Shown piece by piece: positions 1-9,504 of a stretch of DNA of 64,000 nucleotides. The notes beneath the pieces were generated by a model that saw nothing but the letters and a program-made list of their open reading frames with translations, had not been told where the DNA came from and did no database searches. Source of the stretch: Tillandsia leiboldiana (Eukaryota; Streptophyta; Magnoliopsida; Poales; Bromeliaceae). A program made the translations under genes and the position numbers. Location of the stretch: contig CM055063.1 of NCBI GenBank assembly GCA_029204045.2, forward strand, positions 44,435,345-44,499,344, read 5' to 3'. Positions within the stretch are counted from its first letter, which is position 1. Each line of letters begins with the position of its first letter.

Positions 1-748
1 TTTTGGACACACATGATTTTAGTCAACTAATATTTTTCTTCCAAACATCGAAGGGCCGCCGGAGTCTGTTCTTGTCTGATTGGACGAATGCATTAGCCCT
101 TCGGGGTTTGGGTATAAAAACTTGTTTTCTAACTATTTTTCCTAAAAAACTAAAAATCATTAAAAATAGGTTTTCCTCAAATCACGATGGATTTTCATAA
201 AGGGACTACATTTAGTCCTCACCCCGCTTGGGTTTGAGTGAAAAATGGTTTTCAGTAATAAATGTCACATTTTTTCCTGTAAACTTCCCCACTCGAGAGG
301 ATTCGAGTGGTCTGGGTTCTAAGTGCTGCCTTTTTATTTGGGTCGAGAATAATGAAAGGCTATGCCTAGAGCCTGTTCTTGTTTGATTTGGATTGTAGGT
401 TCTAGTCTTTCGGGGTTCCCGGACCCTTCACTGTGGTTGGCTGTGGAGTATACCCAGCTAGTAAGTTTACATATGGAGTTGATGTTCTTTTTGGGGAGCC
501 GTTGGGTTGACAGCGGTCCCGACTGTTCGATGGGTTCCTGTTAGTGAGTTGGAGAGGTGATTTGGGTACTGTCGATCTTGTTGATCGTGGATTGGACTAT
601 AGCCTGCATGAGCCATATTGAGCTCGACAGAGATGCGCAGATACTTTCCTCGGTGGGGTCGCGCCCCTCGAGTGCCACTCCGGAGTTGGGCTTGCTACTT
701 TGCTATCGCGACTTGTCGACGCAGTCCCTCTGGCTGGGCCAGGTTTGA
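1..748 (+). mobile_element. Plus-strand mosaic fragment of Tekay-type LTR
   Basis: This stretch has no gene. Bases 50-120 and about 370-420 resemble the GTTCTTGTTTGATAGGAC-type repeats of LTR C (43980-44460). Bases 400-745 resemble the 3' part of the Tekay-F LTR (29950-30545), including GACTATAGCCTGC and the CCCTCGAGTGCCAC block. Both matches are in plus orientation, while the sequence from about 749 is minus-strand Tekay-A LTR. No TG/CA terminus or TSD is visible at the switch, so this looks like a rearrangement scar or a fragment of an element lying left of the window. Confidence 0.7.
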
Positions 749-1448
749 CTGAATAAACCCAATCAAACGAACCGGTATAAAACCCGGTACTGCCTGCTCT
801 GTCATCAATCTCGCGAACTCAGTATCTCAAGAACTCAATCGCGGAATACAGACCGACTTCTTACCGATACGGTCGCATCCCAAAGTAAGTAACAGATCGG
901 CCTCTGTCCGTCCGATCGCACACTAAGGTAAGTAACAGACCGACCTCGATCCATCCGGTCGCACACTCCGGAGTGGCACTCGAGGGGAGCGACCCACATG
1001 AGTAAAGTATCACTGTAACAAGTATCATAGGTAGCATAATATAGCAGGACTGGATCACGACTCTAATCAAAGTGGGAAAACTCATCCACTAAAGGGAAAC
1101 CCGATCCCCAAACTGAAACACTAATCAAAGTGGAAAACCCATCCACTAGAGGAAATCTGATACCCAATCTAATGCACAAGTATATATCCGGTCAACCGCC
1201 CAATATCCGCGGTCGCCGCAAAACCCCACAAGTCCACAATCAAGACCAACCTGTCCCAGACTCGAAGCCTCAACTACACTATCCCAAACCCCTGCTCGAA
1301 CCCGAGCAACATGAACCACAAGACTAACCAATAAGGAGAAAAGAAGCAAAACATGGTTTCTCCAAAGTCAAGTTCCAATAAGATAGTGTAATAGTAAAAG
1401 ATAGCCTATATAGATGTCCATACAAGCATGCAAATGTCCTCAAGAAAG
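749..1448 (-). repeat. Tekay-A 3' LTR, left piece
   Basis: Near-duplicate of 19965-20545 up to about 1334. The continuation (1335-1443) matches the corresponding part of the Tekay-B LTR near 22090-22200. It is cut by SIRE-1 at 1449, and the LTR resumes at 12978. It contains the conserved block seen in most Tekay-type LTRs here, the complement of GGTCGCTCCCCTCGAGTGCC, near 975-1000. No protein gene. Confidence 0.85.
1444..1448. repeat. Target-site duplication of SIRE-1 (left copy, GAAAG)
   Basis: GAAAG immediately precedes the TG of the 5' LTR and is repeated at 12978-12982 immediately after the CA of the 3' LTR. A 5-bp duplication is normal for Ty1/copia integrase and fixes both ends of the element. 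Confidence 0.95.
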
Positions 1449-1669
1449 TGTTAAGGATTTTGTTTTGGCGCATTTCGTGAAAGTGTTAAGTCTTGAAGAT
1501 TGAAGATGAATGAAGTTTGGATCATATACCTCAATCTCAAGAAAGAAGAATTCAAAAGGATCTGGTAAGTTTAACTAAATATTTTTGGTGATCCGAATAC
1601 TTCTTGTAGTGTAGAAACACTTGGAAGAATTTTTTATCGCATAAAAATCAAGAACTGGACATGGGACAT

Positions 1670-1970
1670 GTTCAGGATCCGGATCAGACAGTCCAATCCG
1701 GATCCCGAAGGGTACTTGTTCATTGGCAAATCCGATCCGGATCATAGCCATTTCGATCCGGATCCCGAACATGGGAATTTGCTGAAATTCATGAACGATC
1801 CGGATCGTGGATTACAATCCAGATCCCGAACCCTGTTTCTCTGGAATTGGCTGACTCGTTACGACGATCCGGATCACAGCTAATCCGATTCGGATTGCCG
1901 TCGTGAAAATTTCCAGAAACGGACAGTTTTTGATCCTTATCTTCTTCCTAGGGTTTCTAACCTATAAATA
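1670..1970 (+). promoter_or_regulatory. SIRE-1 LTR promoter: GATCCGGATC palindrome array plus TATA box
   Basis: Roughly seven full or one-mismatch copies of the palindrome GATCCGGATC occur between about 1674 and 1890. A TATAAATA box follows at 1963-1970. Sireviruses are known to carry repeated palindromes in the LTR upstream of the core promoter, so this array probably marks U3 regulatory sequence. The same arrangement recurs at 11925-12224 in the 3' LTR and, notably, inside the element at 8810-8975. Confidence 0.7.
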
Positions 1971-2247
1971 GACCCTATGATTCATTTTTCTAGGGTAAGC
2001 CGATAATCCAAAAAGCCGTCATCTTTTATACGACCTAAGATCCACATATAGAGAAGAAAGGAAATCATTAGATATTACTCTATGTTTCTTCATCTATATT
2101 GATTAGTTTGATTCTAGGTTTTCATACTCACATCTTGAGTTGAATCAAACTAATGTATACTTAGATGGTATTTCCTATCTATCTTTGATCTAAGTATTCG
2201 GCGGATCATCACCACCCAAAAACAACGATTTACCCCAAAATCGGCGC

Positions 2248-2430
2248 GTGGACTCGCGTTGTCTTGTGGATTCAAGGTGCAACCGCTCTCGTGGATTCGG
2301 AGCGAGGTACGTTCGTGGATTCGAAGCGTGCTACTGGGTGAAGACCGTGGATTCGGTCAGACGTCGTGGACTCGACGTTGGACGCCGTGGATTCGGCGTT
2401 GGACGCAGATCGTGGATTCGAGACGCGTTG
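2248..2430 (+). repeat. CGTGGATTCG decamer cluster in the SIRE LTR
   Basis: CGTGGATTCG or a one-base variant occurs about eight times with irregular spacing downstream of the TATA box, so it should lie in transcribed R/U5 sequence. It recurs in the 3' LTR (about 12502-12685) and as CGAATCCACG in the two minus-strand SIRE LTRs (about 24080-24250 and 49570-49680). Conservation across diverged LTRs suggests function, which is unknown. Confidence 0.7.
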
Positions 2431-2725
2431 CGGAGCGAGCGGAGAAGATCAACTAGGAGCGTATGGAAAAGGTTGAGTCGTTTGTGAGTACGGTATATCA
2501 CCTTATACGTGTTTAATTCTAGTGGATTTCACCGTGTTATCGGTCCCGTGGTTTTTTACTCCGGTTTGGAGTTTTCCACGTAAAAATCTTGCGTGTTCAT
2601 TTATATTTCCGCATTGGGTTTTTATTGCGCAATGATTTTTTGAGTGTTTATTGTTTACACCTATTCACCCCCCTCTAGGTGTTTTTTCCCCTATTTAGAT
2701 CCATTGTTACATATAACCCAACAAG

Positions 2726-2737
2726 TGGTATCAGAGC
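2726..2737 (+). other. SIRE-1 primer-binding site (tRNA-iMet)
   Basis: TGGTATCAGAGC starts three bases after the 5' LTR. It is complementary to the 3' end of plant initiator methionine tRNA and primes minus-strand cDNA synthesis. Confidence 0.95.
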
Positions 2738-2756
2738 GGGAATAGGGTTGTAAACA

Positions 2757-4580
2757 ATGGTTGAAGGTGGAAACATCAACAGACCCCCATTCTTTGATGG
2801 AACAAATTATGCGTACTGGAGAGTACGGATGAAAGCCTTTTTAAGTTCCATCGACAAACGGGTGTGGCAATCAATTTAATTAGGATGGTCTAATCCAACT
2901 GAAATTATTGCTGATGTTCGCACCATCAAACCTATGTCGAAGTGGACCAAGGAAGAGTTAGATTCATCTTCTTACAATGGCAAGGGAATTAATGCTATTT
3001 TTAATGCCTTATCTCAAACTGAATTCTCTCGCGTCTCGGCATGTGAGACTGCAAAAGAAATCTGGGATGTTCTTCAGGTTACACATGAGGGAACTAACCT
3101 CGTGAAGATTCAAAAGCTGCAAATGCTTACGAGCAGATTTGACTCTATTTTCATGGCAGAAAATGAATCTTTCACGGACTACTATACACGATTGCAAGAC
3201 ATCGTAAACTCATGTGCTAACCTGGGAGAGAAGATTCCAGAATTTAAGGTTGTAAGAAAGATCTTAAGAACTCTTCCTGAACGATTTCGCCCAAAGGTTA
3301 CAGCCATTGAAACTATTAAACACCCGGACGAAATGCGTGTAGAAGAACTAGTTGGTTCATTACGAACTTATGAAATGACATTTACTACTAACTATTCTTC
3401 GGGAAAGGCATTCTCTTCTAATTCTTCAGGTTATGCTTTGAAAACAACAAAGGAAGAAGACACGGATTCATCCTCCTCAGACGATGACGAGAACCTATCT
3501 ATGGAGGAATTTGAGAAGCAGCTCGCTCTCTTGACAAGGAAGTTTCGCCGCAACTTTCGAAGGGGTAATTCAAGTAAAACTCCATCCTTCGGAAAGTCGA
3601 AGAAAGGCAAGGGTACTTCAAGTTACAAGTCAAGAAAGCAAGAGAACTTTTCAAAGGATAAGAAAAGTTCAGAGGGACAAGTCCAATGCTTCAAGTGCCG
3701 AGGATACGGCCATATCTCAACGGAGTGTCCAACTAAGAATCCGTCGAAAAAGAAAGTGATGCAAGCCGTCACTTGGGATGACAACTCAATGTCAAATGAG
3801 TCATCCTCAAGTGATGAAGAAGAAAGCGCAACGGCATTCCACGCGTCCACATCTTCACCCTTCATGTGCTTAATGGCAAGTACATCCGACTCGCTGTCCA
3901 ACTCCACTGTTGAAAAGAATGCAACGGACAATGAATCGGATGATTCGGAAGGTGAAGATTTTGTTTTAGCCTACCACAGACTTTTACGGGATTCAAAGAA
4001 ACTGGCTAAACAAAACAAGGGGTTGAGAGGGAGATTACAGGATCTCGAAGAAGTAAAAAGGGTAACTTCTCTCTCGACCGATCTTGAAGTGGAAAGGGAT
4101 AATCTGTTAAAAGCAAATGTTTCCCTTCAAGAGTCCAATGAGCAACTCGAGAAGAATTATGTAGATATGGTGAACAAAGCGAATTACTTCTTGAAGCTCA
4201 ACGGCGAGGCTCGACAGGAAAAACTGGAAATGACAGAGACCATTCTCCAACTCAAGGATGACTTACAACGATTTTCATCAGGAAGGAGTAAGTTGGATAA
4301 GCTTCTTGGTCTTGGTCAATCAAACAAGTTCGACCTCGGATACAATCGAACTGAAGACAATTTTAGTTCGGTTGGGACAGTTTTTGTGCCTCAGTCGGTA
4401 TCTCCTCCTCCGACACCGGAATTCATGACAAACAACGACAACAAGCCTACTTCTTTCTCTTCGTGATCGTCAAGCGCAAAGGTATGTTTTCGTTGTGGTA
4501 TTTCAGGGCACATAAGGAGATATTGCAAGACAGGAGCCAAACGCTCAACTCAGACATTTCTTGCAACGACTACCAAAAAG
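2757..4580 (+). pseudogene. gag: SIRE-1 Gag (capsid/nucleocapsid) portion
   Basis: The N-terminus (PPFFDGTNYAYW) is typical of copia Gag (DUF4219/UBN2-type). The frame is stopped at 2877, after 40 codons, and resumes as a 510-codon open stretch from 2934. Visible features: the capsid-like helical domain, a Ser/Asp-rich linker, a CCHC knuckle at 3687-3728 (C-x2-C-x4-H-x4-C), a probable coiled coil encoded by about 3960-4300, and a second CCHC knuckle at 4485-4526 beyond the TGA at 4464. Two knuckles with a coiled coil are Sirevirus traits. The ATG at 2757 is preferred to 2934 because homology to Gag N-termini starts there. Gag would form the virus-like particle and bind the RNA. Confidence 0.9.
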
Positions 4581-7046
4581 GTGATTCCTCAGAAATCAAA
4601 TGCAAATCATACAAAGGAAAAGAGACTTGGTAGTTCACCGCACAAGACGACATCATCAAGGAGCAGCAATCGATCTAACAAGACGCCTTCACCTAGGAGA
4701 ATAACCTCTCGACCATTACCGACGCATTCCAAAAGGTTTTGGGTGCGCAAAGGTGAAATCTTCCCTTGTCTTGTTACTAATGTTTCCTTGCATGCATATG
4801 ATAATTCGTCTTGGTATCTGGATAGCGGTTGTTCCCGTTACATGACCAGTGACAAAAATAGTTTTCAAAACTTTGAGAAAATCTCCGGAGGACTCGTTGT
4901 TTTCGGAGACGGTCGATCTTCCAAAATTATTGGAAAAGGAACGGTAGCTATTCCAGATGGCCCGATTTTGAAAAACGTGTTATTTGTTGATGGCCTTAAG
5001 ACGAACCTCATAAGCATAAGTCAACTTTGCGACAATGGTTTTTCAGTTAACTTTTCATCTGTTGAATGTGTTGTAACTGATAAGGACCATGTCTTCTTTT
5101 TAAAAGGGGTTAGATCTGAAAACAATTGCTATGTTGTTCCTAATAAAATTTTAGAAAAATGTAACCTAGTTTCTTTGGATAATGAAACACTTTGGCATGA
5201 AAGACTAGGTCACATAAATTTTAAAGAACTAGCAAAGATTTCAAATAAAGACGTGGTTAAGGGGGTTCCTAAACTTTTATTTAAAAACAACATTGTGTGC
5301 GGAGGTTGTCTTAAGGGAAAACAATCAAGGGCTGCACACAAGAACCTGAACCACGTTGGTACCAAACGGCCCTTGGAATTACTGCACATGGATTTAATGG
5401 GGCCGACCCGTCAACCATCTTTGGGAGGTAAATGGTATATTTTCTTATTGGTTGATGATTTCTCTAGGTTTTCATGGGTAGCATTTTTAAAAGAGAAAGC
5501 TGATACGTTTGATTCTTTTCATGAGATTTGCCATCGTATTATGATTGAAAAGAATGAAAAGATCATTCGTGTTAGAAGTGATAGAGGTGGAGAATTCATT
5601 AATTCCAAATTCATTGATTTTTGCACTTCCAACGGCATAAAACATGAATTCTCAGCACCCTATACTCCTCAGCAGAATGGTGTTGTTGAGCGCAAAAACA
5701 GGGTTGTTCAGGAGATGGCGCGTGTGATGCTTCATAGCCGGAATTTACCGCTACATTTTTGGGCTGAAGCTATGAACACCGCTGTCTATGTCATTAATCG
5801 AGTGTATTTGCGCCCAGGAACGTTAAATACACCATATGAGCTGTGGTTTAGTAGAAAACCGGATATCAAATACTTTCGTATCTTTGGGAGTCGATGTTTT
5901 ATTTTGCGTGATCGCGAAAATCTTGGTAAGTTTGATTCTCGAAGTGACGAAGGGATCTTTTTGGGTTATTCTACGAATAGCAGAGCATATCGGGTATTTA
6001 ACATGGAATCTAAAACGATTGTAGAATCTATAAATGTTAAAGTAGATGAAGCTTTTCACTTTGCATCTGAAAAATCTACCCTCGATATCTCTCTTGATGA
6101 TGATACTCCTGTTAGTGCATCTTCTCATGATAATACTTCAAATATTAATGATGCATCTAATGGTTCTTCAAGTTTATCTGATGTGCAGGAATCATCTCAT
6201 GTACCTCCGAGTACTCCGTTACAACAAACGTTACGAATCTCCAAGGATCATCCTGAATCAAACATCATTGGAGACCCACAAGAAGGAGTCAAAACTCGGA
6301 GACAGTTGGTTTGCGGATTCGCTTGCTACGTTTCCTTGATCGAACCAAAGAACATCGATGAAGCTCTTCAGGATGACTACTGGATTAAAGCAATGCAGGA
6401 AGAGCTCCATCAGTTTGAGCGAAACAAAGTCTGGGAATTATCAAACCCTCCAAAGCAACACAATGTGATAGGTACCAAATGGATTTTCAAGAATAAGAAA
6501 AATGAAGATGGTACCATCATCAGGAACAAAGCACGTTTAGTTGCTCAAGGCTACTCTCAAGTAGAAGGTATAGACTTTGATGAAACTTTCGCCCCTGTAG
6601 CTAGACTCGAGTCCATTCGTATCTTATTCGTGATAGCTTGTCATTTTAAAATAAAATTATTTCAAATGGACGTTAAGAGCGCATTTTTAAATGGGTTTTT
6701 AAATGAGGAAGTTTATGTGGCTCAACCGAAAGGTTTTGTGGACTGTAAACTACCTAACCATGTTTTTCGTTTGAAAAAGGCTCTTTACGGTTTAAAACAA
6801 GCACCGCGAGCATGGTACGAAAGGCTAACAAAGCACCTATTGGATAAGGTTTATACTCGAGGGGGAGCTGACAGGACTCTCTTTGTGAAGCATTATCAAA
6901 ATAACTTCATTGTTGCACAAATCTATGTCGATGACATTGTTTTTGGAGCAACGAAGGATAATGATGCTTCTAAATTCGCTGAAACCATGGAAAGCGAATT
7001 TGAGATGTCAATGATGGGCGAATTGACTTATTTCCTTGGATTGTAA
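4581..7046 (+). pseudogene. pol: SIRE-1 Pol: protease, integrase, reverse transcriptase
   Basis: An 821-codon open stretch of the gag-pol frame. Near residue 78, WYLDSG carries the aspartic protease active site. The integrase has the HHCC zinc region (HERLGH...CGGCLKGK) and the DDE core: D in HMDLMGP, D in RSDRGGEF, E in VERKNR. RT begins around KWIFKNKKNEDG, contains FDETFAPVARLESIR, and has the catalytic YVDDI motif near nucleotide 6923. The order PR-IN-RT defines Ty1/copia. All catalytic residues I can identify are present, so only the flanking stops disable it. The ATG at 4581 is an internal methionine, not a true start. Confidence 0.93.
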
Positions 7047-7871
7047 GTGAAACAGAGTGACGAAGGCATCCATTTGTGTCAATCCAAGTATGCTTTGGAG
7101 TTGGTCAAAAAGTTTGATCTAGAAAATTATAAAGATTTTCCAACTCCAATGGGAACTAGCAATAAAGGATTAGGAAGTGAATCTTTTAGTGAGAATGTAG
7201 ATGAGAAACTTTATCGGAGTATGATTGGAAGTCTACTTTACCTCACGGCTAGTCGCCCGGATATATCTTTTGGTGTTGGGATCTGCGCGAGATATCAGTC
7301 TGCACCAAAGGAGGTTCACCTGAAAGCGGTGAAACGGATCATCCGATACATTAAAGGAACCATAAATTTCGGAATTTGGTATCCTATGGGAACAAGCTTA
7401 GATATTATTGGATACTCAGATGCCGATTGGGCAGGATCTGTGGATGATCGGAAAAGTACGAGTGGTGCATGTTTTTATCTTGGTCATTGCCTTGTTGCAT
7501 GGCATAGTAAAAAGCAAAACTGCATTGCACTCTCGACTGCCAAAGCGGAATATATTTCAGCGGGTAGTTGTTCAACCCAACTCATTTGGATGACAAGTGT
7601 GTTGAGCGACTTCCGGATTTTAGCAACTTCAGTAGCAATTCTTTGTGACAACACTAGTGCTATAAACATTTCCAAAAACCCTGTGTTGCACTCTAGAACA
7701 AAACACATTGAACTTAGATATCATTTTCTTAGAGAGCTAGTTGAATCAAATACTCTTCAACTGTCATATATTTCAACTGAAGATCAATTAGCTGATATTT
7801 TAACAAAACCTTTGGATCAAAAATGTTTTATTCATTTGCGTAAAGCAATTGGAATGCTTTCCTTGAAATAA
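7047..7871 (+). pseudogene. pol: SIRE-1 RT C-terminus and RNase H
   Basis: A 274-codon continuation of Pol after the TAA at 7044-7046. It contains the RT-to-RNase H connection (LVKKFDLENYKDFPTPM), the RNase H motifs GYSDADWAGS, KSTSGACFYLG, ALSTAKAEY and LCDNTSAI, and the copia C-terminal ADILTKPL. RNase H removes the RNA strand during cDNA synthesis. The first three bases (GTG AAA CAG...) continue the preceding RT homology directly, so the break is a point nonsense mutation, not a separate gene. Confidence 0.92.
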
Positions 7872-8809
7872 ACTTCTTCTTGAAACTTTTGCTTAGGTTA
7901 GGTTTTGTTTTTGTGTTTTTGTTCATTACCTATGCTTAGACATAGAATATGAATTGAGCATTAGTTTGATTGACTTTAACTGCATCTTTTTATATATTTA
8001 GAAATCTATTATGCTTTAGATATCATAATATTTCATTTGATGCAATGATCATTTATGTCAGTTAACTAATCTTTGTTTTGATCAAAGTCAATTTCTCTCT
8101 CGATGATCTCTTGGTATAGTTTTTATCTTATTTGACTGTTTAGTCGAGTATGAAATCGAGATCAATATTTGGCTAATTACTTTATATCTTAAATAATTGA
8201 TAGCCAATTGAGGGGGAGTCAAAGAAAAAGTATTATGCTCAAAAGATGTGGAAAGAGTTACATCCCAATGAGGAGTGTGAAAACTACCACCACATGGAGG
8301 AAAGAGCTACCACCTCGGTCGTCCGAGTACTGTGTGCAGCTACCACATGTATACCAAGCAAGGTTTTTCAAGTTTGATTAAATAAAATGCATATTGAAAT
8401 ACTTGACTCTGTCAAAATTTGAAGGTTGGTATAAGGTGGGATTTTTAATGAAAGATGCTCAAAGAGCCACTCTCTTCAATAAATTGACTAGACATATTAT
8501 CTAACTTATCGAGGATGTTAGACATCTATTGATCTTTGTATTTCATTTTCTTTACCGAATTGATGATTTGATAAAGGCATTACTCATAAGATCAAGTTAG
8601 ATGTAATTGAAGTTGTTCAACTTTAAGGGATTTAATTTTTATAAATTTTCGTTTCATTTGTTGGATGTTATTGATAGATTTGGTATAATCTATTTCTTGT
8701 TGTATAAAACGATGATTTTTGTTTAAAGTTGATACACAAAAGTGCTTACAATCTTTTTCTGGTTTTTCTTGAATTTCTCTGAAATTTTCTAAAGAAAAAG
8801 TTGGAGCCG

Positions 8810-8975
8810 ATCCGGATTGAACCTGCCGATCCGGATCCCGAACGCAGATATTCTTCTGCGGGCAGACGATCCGGATTGGACCTGCCGATCCGGATCTCGA
8901 ACGCAGTTTTTCACTGCGGGTAGCCGATCCGGATCGCAGTCATGAACTGATCCGGATCGCGGCTAGGGTTTTATA
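8810..8975 (+). promoter_or_regulatory. Candidate internal promoter for the env-like ORF
   Basis: Six GATCCGGAT(T/C)-type palindromes lie between about 8816 and 8960. They are followed at about 8970 by TTTTATATAG and then by a pyrimidine-rich stretch (about 8993-9060). This copies the logic of the LTR promoter, where the same palindrome array precedes TATAAATA. The env-like ATG is about 530 bp downstream. Promoter function is inference. The repeated motif and the TATA-like box are visible. Confidence 0.5.
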
Positions 8976-9093
8976 TAGAACAAAAGGGTTTTGATTTCTT
9001 TTACTCCAATCTTTTGTTCCAAAATTTCCAGAGCTTCTCTCTCTAGATTTCATCCATCTTGGAAGCTTTCAAACTCAAGTTCTTCAACTCCAA

Positions 9094-9476
9094 GTAAGTT
9101 TTATTGATCAAAATCTCGGTTTTTCATAGTTTTTCTTATTCCTCCTCAAAACGTGATGAATTTCTTGTATCAATTTCATTTGTGGATGGTTTTTGATCAA
9201 ATTTCTTTTGAAATAAGAACTCTGGGTAGATTAGTGTTGATTATATGCTAGGTATTCTCTTGATTAACAAATTTTTGGGCTTCGATTTCTGAAAATTCGG
9301 TTTTAGGGCATATAATGGGAATTTTCGAAAATCATGCAATTGATCTATTTTTAAATTTCCTTTTGCAAAACTAATTTGATTCCTAGTCTCTCTACACGAT
9401 AATGATTATTCGGGTACAATTTTTCTAATCTTTGAAAATTAACAATTTTTTCGTGTTCTTGAGTTGTTGCTCACAG
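9094..9476 (+). other. Probable intron in the 5' leader of the env-like transcript
   Basis: A strong donor (CAA|GTAAGTTTT) at 9094 and an acceptor (TTGTTGCTCACAG|G) ending at 9476 bound 383 bp of AT/T-rich sequence, a normal plant intron composition. The ATG at 9505 lies 28 nt after the acceptor. Inferred from consensus only. Confidence 0.45.
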
Positions 9477-9504
9477 GATTTCTTTTCTCAAGAAACCAAT
9501 AGCA

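Larger units (their letters stand above)
1449..2723 (+). repeat. SIRE-1 5' LTR
   Basis: 1275 bp from TGTTAAGG to CCAACA, matching the 3' LTR at a constant offset of 10254. It contains an array of GATCCGGATC-like palindromes (about 1670-1890), a TATAAATA box at 1963-1970, and downstream a cluster of CGTGGATTCG-like decamers (about 2248-2430). A C-rich run near 2670 is followed by the LTR end. Short ORFs inside are by-products of these repeats. Confidence 0.96.
2757..7871 (+). pseudogene. gag-pol: SIRE-1 gag-pol polyprotein, one frame with three in-frame stops
   Basis: From the ATG at 2757 to the TAA at 7869-7871 a single frame encodes Gag, protease, integrase, RT and RNase H, with no frameshift. 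It is interrupted only by TAA at 2877-2879, TGA at 4464-4466 and TAA at 7044-7046. Each is a single C-to-T step from a sense codon (CAA or CGA), as expected from deamination of methylated cytosine. Homology continues across every stop: the second zinc knuckle lies just after 4466 in the same frame, and the RT-RNase H connection spans 7046. The last intended codon is 7866-7868. This copy cannot make a full polyprotein without readthrough of three stops. Confidence 0.93.
7872..9504 (+). other. SIRE-1 post-pol, pre-env spacer
   Basis: 1.6 kb, AT-rich and without a protein gene. It holds a PPT-like run GAGGGGGAG at 8210-8218, a segment with ACATGTGGTAGC and TACCACC motifs at about 8240-8480 that recurs after gag in SIRE-2 (complement, about 54320-54590), a GATCCGGATC array with TATA (8810-8975), and a likely 5'-UTR intron (9094-9476) ahead of the env-like ORF. 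Confidence 0.75.

Noticed and set aside
1130..1327. 65-codon ORF (MENPSTRGNL...) also present at 20346-20543
   Set aside because: The two copies are parts of the two LTRs of one element, so the duplication is structural. No homology or coding signal.
1575..1883. Short mirrored ORFs with repeated DPDP/RIRI peptides (also at 11829-12137)
   Set aside because: They are translations of the GATCCGGATC palindrome array on both strands.
2726..2737. tRNA gene suggested by the tRNA-complementary sequence
   Set aside because: Only the 12-18 bases complementary to the tRNA 3' end are present, at the PBS position. No cloverleaf. The same applies at 18885, 31292 and 59572.
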